NCBI GenBank assembly: GCA_947500755.1
Contig: CANMTO010000001.1
Span: 62,001 to 126,000, forward strand
From: Flavobacteriales bacterium
GTDB taxonomy: Bacteria; Bacteroidota; Bacteroidia; Flavobacteriales_D; Crocinitomicaceae
Direction of reading: 5' to 3'
Length of the DNA: 64,000 bases
The translations under genes were made by a program, and so were the position numbers. A model generated the notes under the pieces. That model saw only the letters and a list, made by a program, of their open reading frames with translations. It was not told the DNA's origin and searched no databases. Positions 15,567 to 25,316 of the stretch are shown here, one piece after another; position 1 is the stretch's first letter; every line of letters starts with the position of its first letter.

Positions 15567-16973
15567 ATGAAAATTATGACGATTCCGAAGTTACTGACTA
15601 TTTCTTTATCCGTGTTCTTCGGACAGGTTTTTTCCCAATTATCTGTTTCGATTAATGGGACTGGCCAATCTATCTGTACGGGAGGAAGTGTGACGTTAAC
15701 TGCGGTGCCTTCTTCTGCAGGAGGGTCCTATTCTTGGTCACCAGGAAATGCTTCCTCTCAATCTATTGTTGTTTCGCCCTCTTCAACAACTACATATACT
15801 GTTAACTACACCTTGTTTGGAACCACGGTTTCAGCTAACTACCAAGTTCAGGTTAATGTTACTCCCACAGTTTCTATAACTTCAAATGTTCCTGGCAATG
15901 CAATTTGTAATGGCCAAACCATATGTCTAACGGCAAGTTCCGGAAGTCCCGGCAGCCAATTTACATGGAGTAATGGTGTTCAATCTTCCACAATTTGCGT
16001 TAGTCCAACACAAAACATTACCTATACTGTGTCCTGCGTGGCCCCAAATGGATGTTCAAGTGCTACGTCTGTTCCTGTTCAAGTAAGTATTGCTCCAATT
16101 ATTCAAACCGGTGATTATCAGATTTGTCAAGGAGACAGTGTAGCGTTAACCGCGAATGTTTTCCCTAACGGTGGAAGTTTTCAATGGTCTACCGGTGCGG
16201 GTGGTCAAAGCATCTATGTAAACCCACTCAATACACAAATGTATTACGTGACCTATACAACCAATGGATGTCCATCAATTTCTGATTCTGTTTTGGTTAC
16301 GGTCGGACAAAATCCAAGTGTTTTTGTTCCTGGATATAACATTTGTGAAGGAAATAGCCAACAGGTTTTTGCTGTCGTGAATGTGTTGGGAGGGACCTAT
16401 GAGTGGTCTAATCAGGCAACGAGTTCAACAATTATTGTCACACCATCTAATTCTTCTACGATGTGGCTTTCGTATCAAGCGCCGAATGGGTGTGTAACCA
16501 TAGATTCATTCCAAGTCTCTGTATTGCCAAGTCCTAGTGCAAGCATAGTTATTGATGGTTCAGTGCTACAGGCACTTCCTGACAGTAACGTGTATTCATA
16601 TCAATGGTTTAATTGTACAACGCAACAGCCGATGCTCGGTTCCGTTGCCTCCACATTGCCTGTGAGTAATGGATTTTATTCGGTGATTGTTGGAATTGGC
16701 CAATGCGTAGACACCTCCGTTTGTTTGGAAATAACCAATGCCATGATTCAAGAGCACATGCACTCGGTTTCAGTGTATCCTAATCCAGCGTCAGATTTAA
16801 TTACGTTAAAAGGATTTTTATTTCAAGAGATCTCGCTTTACAGTTTGGAGGGCTTGATGATAGGTTCTTATGTTATTGATTCAGAATTAGTTAGTATTGA
16901 TATATTAACACTTAATCCAGGTATGTATCTCATTAAATCGGCTGAAGGTCGATTCATTTTTAATAAATTATAA
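15567..16973 (+). CDS. T9SS type A cargo with four Ig/PKD-like repeats
   Basis: A secreted 468-residue protein. After the signal peptide (ending near FSQ) come four tandem domains of about 75-80 residues, each with the pattern IC-x-G-x-S-x-x-L-T-A, G-x-Y/F-x-W-S, and SP-x-x-TTTY-x-V (starting near 20, 100, 180 and 250), then a shorter degenerate unit. The last 75 residues are a T9SS type A sorting domain: VYPNPASD at the start, LYSLEG in the middle and GMYLIKSAEG near the end. The repeats resemble cell-surface adhesin or matrix modules; a binding partner is not evident. ychF follows two bases after the stop. Confidence 0.9.
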   Translation: MKIMTIPKLLTISLSVFFGQVFSQLSVSINGTGQSICTGGSVTLTAVPSSAGGSYSWSPGNASSQSIVVSPSSTTTYTVNYTLFGTTVSANYQVQVNVTPTVSITSNVPGNAICNGQTICLTASSGSPGSQFTWSNGVQSSTICVSPTQNITYTVSCVAPNGCSSATSVPVQVSIAPIIQTGDYQICQGDSVALTANVFPNGGSFQWSTGAGGQSIYVNPLNTQMYYVTYTTNGCPSISDSVLVTVGQNPSVFVPGYNICEGNSQQVFAVVNVLGGTYEWSNQATSSTIIVTPSNSSTMWLSYQAPNGCVTIDSFQVSVLPSPSASIVIDGSVLQALPDSNVYSYQWFNCTTQQPMLGSVASTLPVSNGFYSVIVGIGQCVDTSVCLEITNAMIQEHMHSVSVYPNPASDLITLKGFLFQEISLYSLEGLMIGSYVIDSELVSIDILTLNPGMYLIKSAEGRFIFNKL

Positions 16974-16975
16974 GT

Positions 16976-18073
16976 ATGTCATTGAAGTGTGGTATTGTAG
17001 GACTTCCTAATGTTGGGAAATCAACGTTATTTAATTGTTTATCGAATGCAAAAGCACAATCTGCGAATTTTCCTTTTTGTACAATTGAACCAAACATCGG
17101 GATCACATCGGTTCCTGATCCACGGTTGGAGAAATTAGAAACTATGGTAAATCCAGAACGCGTAGTTCCTGCAACCATGGAAATTGTTGATATTGCTGGT
17201 TTAGTAAAAGGAGCATCCAAAGGAGAAGGACTAGGAAATCAATTCTTAGCGAATATTAGGGAGACGGATGCAATCCTTCATGTGCTTCGTTGCTTTGATG
17301 ATGGGAATATTGTGCACGTGGATGGCAGCGTGAACCCAATTCGTGATAAAGAAATAATTGACATTGAACTACAGTTGAAAGACTTAGAAACCATAGAGAA
17401 GAAAATTCAAAGTTTAGCCCGGGTTATTAAGTCTGGTGATAAAGATGCAGTGAAAGAAAATGAATTAGCACACAAAATTAAAGAAGGTCTTGAACAGAGT
17501 ATTTCTGTGCGAGGCTTAGGGTTTGATGCTAGTGATATGGAAGTGATTAAACGATTTAATTTGATTACCTCCAAACCGGTCATGTATGTGTGTAATGTAG
17601 AGGAAGCCTCCGTGCTTACTGGTAATGCCTATGTTGATCAAGTTCGCTCCGCGGTAGCAAATGAGCGCGCAGAGGTACTCATCATTGGAGCTAAAATTGA
17701 AGCAGATATCACCGAACTCGAAACGTATGAAGAACGAAAAATGTTTTTGGATGAGCTTGGTCTTGACGAGCCAGGGGTAAATCGCTTGATTCGTTCGGCT
17801 TATGACTTACTTAATCTGCAAACGTATTTCACCGCGGGCGTCAAAGAAGTGCGTGCGTGGACTATTTACAAAGGATCTACGGCACCACAAGCCGCAGGAG
17901 TGATTCACTCCGATTTTGAAAAAGGGTTTATTCGTGCGGAAGTCATGAAATACGATGATTTTGTTCAATACGGATCAGAAGCCGCAATGAAAGAGGCGGG
18001 TAAATTTAAAGTGGAAGGAAAAGAATATGTGGTTTCCGACGGTGATGTCATGCACTTTCGTTTTAATGTGTAA
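16976..18073 (+). CDS. ychF: redox-regulated ATPase YchF (Obg family)
   Basis: A translation-associated P-loop ATPase of 365 residues. G1 is GLPNVGKS (9-16), switch II is DIAGLVKGASKGEGLGNQFL, and the G4 position reads NVEE rather than NKxD, which gives the preference for ATP. A coiled coil inserts at about 130-200 and a TGS domain makes the C-terminus (TYFTAGVKEVRAW ... DGDVMHFRFNV). It starts two bases after the T9SS cargo gene. Confidence 0.97.
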   Translation: MSLKCGIVGLPNVGKSTLFNCLSNAKAQSANFPFCTIEPNIGITSVPDPRLEKLETMVNPERVVPATMEIVDIAGLVKGASKGEGLGNQFLANIRETDAILHVLRCFDDGNIVHVDGSVNPIRDKEIIDIELQLKDLETIEKKIQSLARVIKSGDKDAVKENELAHKIKEGLEQSISVRGLGFDASDMEVIKRFNLITSKPVMYVCNVEEASVLTGNAYVDQVRSAVANERAEVLIIGAKIEADITELETYEERKMFLDELGLDEPGVNRLIRSAYDLLNLQTYFTAGVKEVRAWTIYKGSTAPQAAGVIHSDFEKGFIRAEVMKYDDFVQYGSEAAMKEAGKFKVEGKEYVVSDGDVMHFRFNV

Positions 18074-18112
18074 TCCTATGTATTCAAATGTTAATTTCTT
18101 ATTTCAACTCCA

Positions 18113-19384
18113 ATGATTGCAGCAAATAATCCCGACTTAGTTTCTTGGATACACGTCAGTGAAGATTCCGATTTCCCAATTCAAAACATTCCATTTGGCG
18201 TTGGGTTTTTAGAGCAAGATGAGCCCTTTGTGACCACCCGAATAGGGGATAAGGTGATTAACCTCGCTGCATTGAACGACAAAGGCTACTTCAAAGAACT
18301 TGGATTTCAATCCTCGGCCTTCAATTCTGCTTCCTTAAATGCGCTCATGAAATATGGTAAGTTACCTTTGCGGAATTTACGCAATCGAATCTCATCACTC
18401 TTCACCAACGGAAACAAGGAGTTGCAAGGACATGAAGAAGACTGCATGGATGTACTTTATTCAGCAGATCGCGTGCAACTGCTGCTCCCCGTAAACATTG
18501 GAGATTATACCGATTTCTATTCAAGTAAAGAACATGCAACCAACGTTGGAACCATGTTTAGAGACCCAGCAAATGCCTTGCTTCCGAACTGGTTGTGGTT
18601 ACCGGTTGGATATCATGGTAGATCCAGCTCCATCGTTACCTCAGAAGTTCCGGTGGTGCGACCTAAGGGACAAACAAAGGTGGAAGGTGAAAACCCTTCA
18701 TTCGAGGCTTCTGCCCGCGTTGATTTTGAATTAGAAATGGGATTCTACACCTTTGATGGCAAACCCCTAGGGGAACGAATTTCTACTACAGAAGCGGAGG
18801 ATTTTATCTTTGGATTGAGTTTGTTTAATGATTGGTCCGCTCGAGATATTCAACAATGGGAGTACGTACCGCTTGGACCTTTTTTAGCAAAAAATTTCGC
18901 GTCTTCCATCTCCCCATGGATTGTTACTTTAGATGCCCTACAGCCCTACGCGGTTGATACACCCGTTCAAGAACCAGCGGTGTTGTCATATTTGAAATTT
19001 GAAGGGAAGAAATCGTATGACATTAATTTAGAAGTGTTTATTCAGCCCAAAGAAGGAGCAGAAGATCGCGTGTGCTTATCTAATTTTAAGTACATGTATT
19101 GGAATATGGCGCAGCAATTAGCGCATCACACGGTGAATGGATGTAACATTCGCTGTGGCGACTTAATGGGATCGGGTACGATTTCAGGTCCTACACCAGA
19201 TTCTTACGGATCCATGCTTGAGTTAGCGTGGAAAGGAACGAAACCCCTTACCTTGAGTGATGGGTCGCAACGTCGGTTTATCCAAGATTATGATACCGTA
19301 ATTATGAAAGGACATTGCACGAATGGGAAAGTTCGCATAGGCTTTGGTGAGGTAAGAGCACAATTGCTTCCTGCAATAGATTAG
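18113..19384 (+). CDS. fahA: fumarylacetoacetase
   Basis: Hydrolyses fumarylacetoacetate to fumarate and acetoacetate, the last step of tyrosine degradation. The 423 residues match the full-length eukaryote-like enzyme: N-terminal SH3-like domain (IPFGVGFLE), YTDFYSSKEHATNVGTMFR with the metal Asp and catalytic His, PVGYHGRSSSIV, DFELEMGFY with metal glutamates, FGLSLFNDWSARDIQQWEY and GDLMGSGTISGP. No other tyrosine-degradation genes are adjacent. rel follows two bases after the stop. Confidence 0.97.
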   Translation: MIAANNPDLVSWIHVSEDSDFPIQNIPFGVGFLEQDEPFVTTRIGDKVINLAALNDKGYFKELGFQSSAFNSASLNALMKYGKLPLRNLRNRISSLFTNGNKELQGHEEDCMDVLYSADRVQLLLPVNIGDYTDFYSSKEHATNVGTMFRDPANALLPNWLWLPVGYHGRSSSIVTSEVPVVRPKGQTKVEGENPSFEASARVDFELEMGFYTFDGKPLGERISTTEAEDFIFGLSLFNDWSARDIQQWEYVPLGPFLAKNFASSISPWIVTLDALQPYAVDTPVQEPAVLSYLKFEGKKSYDINLEVFIQPKEGAEDRVCLSNFKYMYWNMAQQLAHHTVNGCNIRCGDLMGSGTISGPTPDSYGSMLELAWKGTKPLTLSDGSQRRFIQDYDTVIMKGHCTNGKVRIGFGEVRAQLLPAID

Positions 19385-19386
19385 TT

Positions 19387-21624
19387 ATGACTCAGTTACC
19401 TGGAGCATATAACGTCGAAGAAGAACGGGTCGCTATTTTATCAGCGTTTAAAGGCTTACTCCGATCGGTAAAAGACCGCTCGCGTGAAGATACAAAGTTG
19501 ATTCGAAAGGCTTTTGATATGGCCCTAGAGGCACATAAGGATGATCGACGTAAATCGGGAGAATTGTATATTTTTCATCCCATTTCTGTGGCGCGTATTT
19601 GTGCGGAAGAAATGGGACTCGATAGCATCGCCATTACCTGTGCCTTGTTGCATGATACCGTAGAAGATACCTATATATCCTTGGATGACATCGAAGATGC
19701 CTTTGGCATTAAAGTTCGTCGAATTATCGATGGCTTAACAAAAATTCCGGATGTGTTTGATGAAAATGCTTCGGTACAAGCTGAGAATTTCCGTAAGATG
19801 ATTTTAACCATTTCTGATGATTTCAGGGTGGTGCTGATTAAATTTGCGGATCGCTTGCACAACATGCGGACCTTATCCAGTATGAAACCGGATAAGCAAC
19901 TTAAAATAGCATCTGAGACCCGGTTTTTATATGCTCCGTTAGCTCATCGTTTTGGTTTTTATACCGTGAAGACAGAGCTTGAGGATTTGTCCATGAAATA
20001 TTGTGAGCCAGAAATTTTCAATGAAATTGAAACGAAGTTGAAATCCACGCAAGATGTTCGTGCGCGATTCATTCGAAGGTTTATGGCGCCGATAAAGGAG
20101 GAACTTCAAAAACAAGCTTATCAGTTCGACATTAAAGCACGAACCAAGTCGATCTCTTCGATTTGGCGGAAAATGCAAACCAAGGAAATTCCATTTGAGG
20201 AGGTTTTTGACGTGTTCGCCATTCGAATTATTGTTGAGACCTCTCAAGAGCAAGAGAAGTCTGATTGTTGGAGAATATACAGCATTGTAACAGATTTCTA
20301 TCAACCCAGTCCGGAACGATTGAGAGACTGGATTTCTACACCGCGTGCCAACGGCTATGAATCGTTGCATACCACGGTGATGTCACCTCAGGGAAAATGG
20401 GTTGAAGTTCAAATACGCTCGAAACGCATGGATGAAATTGCGGAAAAAGGACTTGCAGCACATTACAAATATAAAGAATCAAGGAACGATGAAAGTAAAT
20501 TTGATCGCTGGATTACTGAAGTACGCGATCTATTAGATAACCCCGATTCGAATGCCCTTGATTTTATCAATGAGTTTAAGTTGAATTTATTCAACGATGA
20601 AATCTATGTGTTTACCCCCAAAGGGGAGCTGCGGGTTTTGCCAACTGGTTCAACCATTTTAGATTTTGCGTACGATATTCATACGGATATTGGCGATAAA
20701 TGTATCGGTGCCAAGGTGAATAATCGCCTGATGCCCTTGAGTTATCAATTGCTCAATGGGGATCAGTTAGAAATCATAACCTCAAGCAAACAAAAACCTA
20801 ATGAGGAATGGCTCAAGTTTGTTGTTTCTGCACGCGCACGACAAAAAATAAAGTCTTCCTTAAATGAAGAACGAAATCTAATTGCGCAAGATGGGAAGGA
20901 AACCCTTGAACGAAAGTTGAAGCAATTTAACGTATTGATGAATTCTGAGAACATTACATTTTTAGAAAAATTTTATGGGCTAGGTAGTGCTACGGATTTG
21001 TACTATCGAATTGCGAAAGGAAAAATTGATGTCAATAAGATTCGCGAGATTGAAGATAAACATGGGTATTTAATTACCTCCAAGAAAGATGTGGTCGTTC
21101 TTAAAAAAGGACGTAAAAACACCGAAGAAGACAGCAGGATTGTTGATGCAAAAAAAGATGTAATTTTTATTGGCGAAGATTTTAAGGGTATTGATTATCA
21201 GATGTCTGTGTGCTGTAATCCAATCCCTGGCGATAAGGTGTTTGGCTTCATAACGATAAATCAAGGAATAAAAATCCATCGTTCGGATTGTCCAAATGCC
21301 GTTCATTTAATGTCAAAATATGCTTATCGCTGCGTTAAAGCCCTTTGGAAATCCGAAGTGTTAGTAGAACGTTTAGCGGCCATACGCATCATTGGTATCG
21401 ATCAGATTGGTTTGGTGAATCGATTGACAGAGATTATTTCAAAGGAAAACAAAGTAAATATGAAAAGCATTCACTTTGAAACCAACGACGGTACCTTTGA
21501 AGGTCGGATTCATGTCATGGTTTACGATACCGAGCATTTGGATCAATTAACACGTAAATTTCAAGAAATAGAAGGGGTTCAGCGTGTTACTCGATGGGAT
21601 TCGGAAGATGAGGCACTAATCTAG
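19387..21624 (+). CDS. rel: bifunctional (p)ppGpp synthetase/hydrolase, RelA/SpoT family
   Basis: The stringent-response enzyme of 745 residues. The N-terminal HD hydrolase domain retains HDTVEDT (89-95) and should be active. The synthetase domain follows with the substrate region RDWISTPRANGYESLHTTV and EVQIRSKRMDEIAEKGLAAH. A TGS domain is near 410 (VFTPKGELRVLPTGSTILDF), then a zinc-finger-like segment with CCNPIPGD, and a C-terminal ACT domain (about 665-735). It is probably the only long Rel protein of the organism, as in most Bacteroidota. Its last nine bases overlap the convergent ostA-like gene. Confidence 0.96.
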   Translation: MTQLPGAYNVEEERVAILSAFKGLLRSVKDRSREDTKLIRKAFDMALEAHKDDRRKSGELYIFHPISVARICAEEMGLDSIAITCALLHDTVEDTYISLDDIEDAFGIKVRRIIDGLTKIPDVFDENASVQAENFRKMILTISDDFRVVLIKFADRLHNMRTLSSMKPDKQLKIASETRFLYAPLAHRFGFYTVKTELEDLSMKYCEPEIFNEIETKLKSTQDVRARFIRRFMAPIKEELQKQAYQFDIKARTKSISSIWRKMQTKEIPFEEVFDVFAIRIIVETSQEQEKSDCWRIYSIVTDFYQPSPERLRDWISTPRANGYESLHTTVMSPQGKWVEVQIRSKRMDEIAEKGLAAHYKYKESRNDESKFDRWITEVRDLLDNPDSNALDFINEFKLNLFNDEIYVFTPKGELRVLPTGSTILDFAYDIHTDIGDKCIGAKVNNRLMPLSYQLLNGDQLEIITSSKQKPNEEWLKFVVSARARQKIKSSLNEERNLIAQDGKETLERKLKQFNVLMNSENITFLEKFYGLGSATDLYYRIAKGKIDVNKIREIEDKHGYLITSKKDVVVLKKGRKNTEEDSRIVDAKKDVIFIGEDFKGIDYQMSVCCNPIPGDKVFGFITINQGIKIHRSDCPNAVHLMSKYAYRCVKALWKSEVLVERLAAIRIIGIDQIGLVNRLTEIISKENKVNMKSIHFETNDGTFEGRIHVMVYDTEHLDQLTRKFQEIEGVQRVTRWDSEDEALI

Positions 21625-23145
21625 GGTTTTGTGTACCATAGCATACGGATTTCTTGGTCTTAGCTTGGGATTCCACGAAAAATTCCGAATATACCGCTCC
21701 TTATCATCAATTTGGTCCATGGGGAAAAACACCCCATCCGGTTTATCGAAAAATGTAATTTTTGAAACCTCACCACTGTCTAAGTAAACAATCAACTCTG
21801 AGGCATATAATCGGTTCAAGCCTTTGCGCGTTCGTGTTAAGGTGCTGTCATTTTTTTGGTCTTCTAAGGGATAGAAAATAGTCCACGCCTGACCGCTAAC
21901 TTTAGCCTTGGTAAGCACACTATCATTAAACCATGCATCAATTCGTTTCCCGGAAAGCTGGTTGAAACAGCTGCCCGTATCCACCTTCATGATTGAAGTG
22001 GCATTTCCTAATATTTGTGCTTTTTCAAGGACACTATCTGCCAGAAATACCTGAATGGAATCTCCTTTTAATTCTCCGTTTTGTGCCCAAAGTATGGGGC
22101 TCTGAAACAGGTCAATTCTCCCGATTTTACTGCTGTAGTGCGCCGAGTCACAAACCGCTTGTGCCTTCTTGGTGAATATACTAACCGCATTATACCCAAA
22201 AATGTTCCGCTCGTCGAGGCTGTCCTTTTGCATGCGTATGGTGTCGGCATGCAGAAACAATGAATCCTTTTGTTTCGTTTCAATCACCAGTGCATGACCC
22301 GCCAAGGTACTCTGAGAAACATTATTTTGCGTGTGGAAATAGTCGCCCAATAACATTAAATGCTGGTTGTTTTCATAGATTCGAACATGACCATTCCCTG
22401 TGAATAATTGATGGGTTTCCTTATACAACGCCGTGTCGCAATATATCGTCCGGTCCTTTTGCTTGATGAAAACGTTTTTCCTCAGGAGTCCTTCTTGAAT
22501 ATCAACTCGGTATTGCCCTTTTTCGCATTGAATTTCAATGCTGTCGTTTTTTATCGTGGTAGGGCCATGAAAGTAGGTGGTTTGTTTTTCATAAACATAG
22601 TGTAGGGTATCGGTGGTCATGGTTAAGTCTTCTTTCTTGTATTTAACCTTTCCGCTAAAAAAACAGGTACCAGTATTCGGGTAGAAATACCCTATTTTAC
22701 TCGTGATTACCTCTTTGTTTGTGCTGTTTTCAATTTTTCCTTGGTTTCGGTAAATGGCACGACCCGTTTTTGCATTGTATTCAAGTGAATCCGATGATAA
22801 TTTATATGCTGAGTCGCGTATTTTCACGTGGCCCCAGAGTCGAGCAAGTTTAGTACTGCCTGAATACACCATGGAATCACAATAAAGATTTACATCGTCT
22901 TTAGTGATATGCACCTTACCATAGGCGCGTACAATTTTATCTCGTTCTCGATAGTGGGCAGAATCGCAATACATGGTATTGCCTTGATAAATGAAGCTAA
23001 CGGTACCCACCAAGCGATGAGTTTGTGTGGCCTTGTTGAAATAAATTTTCTCAGAGCCTGGTAAAAGTTCCAGTTTCCCTTGCGATAACAACACATTTAA
23101 TGCGAATACAAATCCGAATAACAGGGTGAAACGCACGGGATTCAA
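21616..23145 (-). CDS. OstA-like protein (LptA-type organic solvent tolerance domain)
   Basis: A 509-residue periplasmic protein with a signal peptide (MNPVRFTLLFGFVFALNVLLS) and a long beta-repeat region: recurring units such as YCDSAHYRERDKIVRAYGKV, YCDSMVYSGSTKLARLWGHV and YCDTALYKETHQLFTGNGHV, spaced about 35-40 residues, which form the beta-jellyroll staircase of OstA/LptA domains. LptA bridges lipopolysaccharide transport between the membranes; Bacteroidota proteins of this longer type are presumed to take part in the same Lpt pathway. It lies five bases after purA and ends the fur-STAS-purA operon. Confidence 0.9.
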   Translation of the reverse strand: MNPVRFTLLFGFVFALNVLLSQGKLELLPGSEKIYFNKATQTHRLVGTVSFIYQGNTMYCDSAHYRERDKIVRAYGKVHITKDDVNLYCDSMVYSGSTKLARLWGHVKIRDSAYKLSSDSLEYNAKTGRAIYRNQGKIENSTNKEVITSKIGYFYPNTGTCFFSGKVKYKKEDLTMTTDTLHYVYEKQTTYFHGPTTIKNDSIEIQCEKGQYRVDIQEGLLRKNVFIKQKDRTIYCDTALYKETHQLFTGNGHVRIYENNQHLMLLGDYFHTQNNVSQSTLAGHALVIETKQKDSLFLHADTIRMQKDSLDERNIFGYNAVSIFTKKAQAVCDSAHYSSKIGRIDLFQSPILWAQNGELKGDSIQVFLADSVLEKAQILGNATSIMKVDTGSCFNQLSGKRIDAWFNDSVLTKAKVSGQAWTIFYPLEDQKNDSTLTRTRKGLNRLYASELIVYLDSGEVSKITFFDKPDGVFFPMDQIDDKERYIRNFSWNPKLRPRNPYAMVHKTLD

Positions 23146-23150
23146 GGGGC

Positions 23151-24419
23151 TTATTTTAAGAGCGTTTGTGCTCGGTCTGGACCTACCGAAACCATACGAA
23201 TGGGAACTTCCAGTTGTGTTTCTAAGTAGTTCACATACGTTTTTAGTGCCTCTGGAGCGTCATCATACGATGTGAGCTGGGTCAAGTCTGTTTTCCATCC
23301 TTCCATGGATGTTAAGATGGGTTTGATTTCCAGGTCACTCACATCATAGGGGAACTCGGTTATGGTTTCTCCATTAATTTCATACGCTTCACAAATCATA
23401 ATGTGATCGAAGATTCCTAATACATCGGCTTTCATCATGCACAATTCAGTTACCCCATTAATCATGATGGCATACTTCAATTGTACTAAATCTAACCATC
23501 CGCAGCGACGTGGTCTACCGGTGGTAGCGCCAAATTCGTTCCCTTCTTTTCGCATTAACTCCCCGGTCTCATTGTCCAATTCACTCGGAAAAGGACCGCT
23601 TCCCACACGGGTGCAATACGCTTTAAAAATCCCAATCACCTTGCCAATCGCTGATGGAGGCACTCCCAATCCGGTGCACGTTCCTGCCGTTACCGTATTA
23701 GAGGACGTTACAAAGGGATAGGTTCCGAAATCAATGTCGAGCATGGTGCCTTGTGCTCCTTCGGCCAAAATGCGTTGCTTGTTTTTTAATGCGTGATTTA
23801 AGTAATGATCACTTTCGATGCACGTTAAGGCTTTTAGGCGTTCAATTTGCTTAAACCATTCGGCCTCCATGACGGTTAGGTCATAGGTGAATCCTTCGTA
23901 GTGGTTCAAGAGATTCAGGTGTTTTTCTTTTAATTCCTCATATTTCGCTTGGAATTTTGGGGAAAACAAGTCACCAACACGCAAGCCGTTACGACCTGTT
24001 TTATCCATATAGGTAGGACCAATTCCTTTTAGCGTGGAGCCGATTTTCTTCAAGCCTTTGGCTTGTTCCGACGCGGCATCCAGTAGGCGATGAGAAGGTA
24101 AAATTAAATGGGCTTTTTTAGAAATTAACAAGCGACTCTTTAGGTCGATGTTGAATGGAGTTAATTTATCAAGTTCCCCAGCAAATACGATTGGATCAAT
24201 GACTACGCCATTTCCAATGACATTAAGTGCTTCAGGTCTAAAAATCCCGGAAGGAACCGTATGCAATACATGCTTAATTCCTTCGAATTCCAGGGTATGA
24301 CCCGCATTGGGGCCACCTTGGAAGCGAGCGATAATATCATACGATGGCGTTAATACGTCAACTACCTTTCCTTTTCCTTCATCTCCCCATTGAAGGCCTA
24401 ACAACACGTCCACTTTCAT
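23151..24419 (-). CDS. purA: adenylosuccinate synthetase
   Basis: Joins IMP and aspartate with GTP in AMP synthesis. The 422-residue protein has the P-loop GLQWGDEGKGK (8-18), GGPNAGHT, the IMP loop GIGPTYMDKTGRNGLR, AEGAQGTMLDIDFGTYPFVTSSN and GVTELCMMKADVLG. Its ATG overlaps the stop of the STAS gene (ATGA at 24416-24419), which indicates co-translation with a regulatory protein gene, an unusual neighbour for purA. Confidence 0.98.
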   Translation of the reverse strand: MKVDVLLGLQWGDEGKGKVVDVLTPSYDIIARFQGGPNAGHTLEFEGIKHVLHTVPSGIFRPEALNVIGNGVVIDPIVFAGELDKLTPFNIDLKSRLLISKKAHLILPSHRLLDAASEQAKGLKKIGSTLKGIGPTYMDKTGRNGLRVGDLFSPKFQAKYEELKEKHLNLLNHYEGFTYDLTVMEAEWFKQIERLKALTCIESDHYLNHALKNKQRILAEGAQGTMLDIDFGTYPFVTSSNTVTAGTCTGLGVPPSAIGKVIGIFKAYCTRVGSGPFPSELDNETGELMRKEGNEFGATTGRPRRCGWLDLVQLKYAIMINGVTELCMMKADVLGIFDHIMICEAYEINGETITEFPYDVSDLEIKPILTSMEGWKTDLTQLTSYDDAPEALKTYVNYLETQLEVPIRMVSVGPDRAQTLLK

Positions 24420-24757
24420 AGGTTTTGATTATAGTGATTTCTTGCATCTTCGATGGTTTCATATATGGTGAAGACCTCATGCATTTTGGTGATATCAAAT
24501 AGTTTTTTTAGGCTCGCATTTACATGCGAAATTACCGCATCTCCGCCATTCACACGAGAACGTGTTAAGATGCGTACCATAAATGCAATACCGCTTGAGT
24601 TGACGTGGGAAAGATCTTTCAAGTCCAAGACAATGTTCCAATTCTGTAATTTTTCAATTTCAGTGGATACGGCTTTTAAATCCGAGTCGGAAAGCAATTT
24701 ACCGTCTAGGGTAATGGTGGTGGTGTTTTCACCGTTCGAAATGAAATAATCAATCAT
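24416..24757 (-). CDS. STAS domain protein, anti-sigma factor antagonist type
   Basis: A 113-residue single STAS domain of the SpoIIAA/RsbV class. The conserved loop [16 protein letters not shown] (about 53-68) carries the serine that partner kinases phosphorylate. Family members bind an anti-sigma factor/kinase and free a sigma factor. No such kinase or PP2C phosphatase gene is nearby, so the partner is unknown. It overlaps fur at its start by eight bases and purA at its stop by four. Confidence 0.92.
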   Translation of the reverse strand: MIDYFISNGENTTTITLDGKLLSDSDLKAVSTEIEKLQNWNIVLDLKDLSHVNSSGIAFMVRILTRSRVNGGDAVISHVNASLKKLFDITKMHEVFTIYETIEDARNHYNQNL

Positions 24758-25202
24758 TTTCTTTGTGTTTAATTCCGTAAAAATATAGCGAATGGTGTTG
24801 GATTTCTACCCCAAAAATATCTTCAATTGTTGCCTTGATTTGTTGTATCCTAGGGTCGCAAAACTCAACGACTTCGCCCGTATCTGTCAAGATGATATGG
24901 TCGTGCTGCTTTGAACCGTGTGACTTTTCATATTGCGCCATGGCCTTTCCAAATTGGTGTTTTCGCACCAAATTACAAGCCAATAGCAATTCAATCGTGT
25001 TGTAAAGTGTTGCTCTTGATACGCGGTAATTATCCGCTTTCATCTTGAAATATAAGGTCTCAATGTCAAAATGACCTTGGTAGGTATAGATTTCATTGAG
25101 TATCGCGAAGCGCTCAGGGGTCTTTCGGTGACCGTTCTGCTCTAAGTATGCTGCGAAAATTCCTTTAACTTTCTCTGGTAATTCCAAGGTTGACAAATTC
25201 AA
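24750..25202 (-). CDS. Fur-family transcriptional regulator
   Basis: A 150-residue metal-dependent repressor: winged helix at about 10-85 ([45 protein letters not shown]) and dimer domain with [22 protein letters not shown]. The usual CxxC structural zinc pair is absent, with a lone CDP, as in some Fur and Zur relatives, so the metal cannot be named. There is no ATG near the expected start; the TTG at 25202 is chosen because a TAAATTTG box lies exactly four bases before it, the spacing seen at other starts in this window. Confidence 0.9.
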   Translation of the reverse strand: MNLSTLELPEKVKGIFAAYLEQNGHRKTPERFAILNEIYTYQGHFDIETLYFKMKADNYRVSRATLYNTIELLLACNLVRKHQFGKAMAQYEKSHGSKQHDHIILTDTGEVVEFCDPRIQQIKATIEDIFGVEIQHHSLYFYGIKHKEND

Positions 25203-25206
25203 GAAA

Positions 25207-25214
25207 CAAATTTA
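25207..25214 (-). promoter_or_regulatory. -7 promoter box (TAAATTTG) for the fur operon
   Basis: Exact TAnnTTTG match on the minus strand, four bases before the TTG start of fur; predicts a leaderless mRNA with a TTG start. Confidence 0.55.
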
Positions 25215-25304
25215 CTTTTTATTTGATTCTAATTGATGAGCAAAATCGTTGATTTTTTAGAGGTTTTGAACACTTTTTCAACGCTTTTTATTTGGATTTC
25301 TATG

Positions 25305-25312
25305 TACCTTTG
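25305..25312 (+). promoter_or_regulatory. -7 promoter box (TACCTTTG) for the glycosyltransferase-ettA pair
   Basis: Exact TAnnTTTG match four bases before the ATG at 25317. This fixes the start; the frame is open to 25233, but the extra residues would lie upstream of the promoter. Confidence 0.6.
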
Positions 25313-25316
25313 CGCT

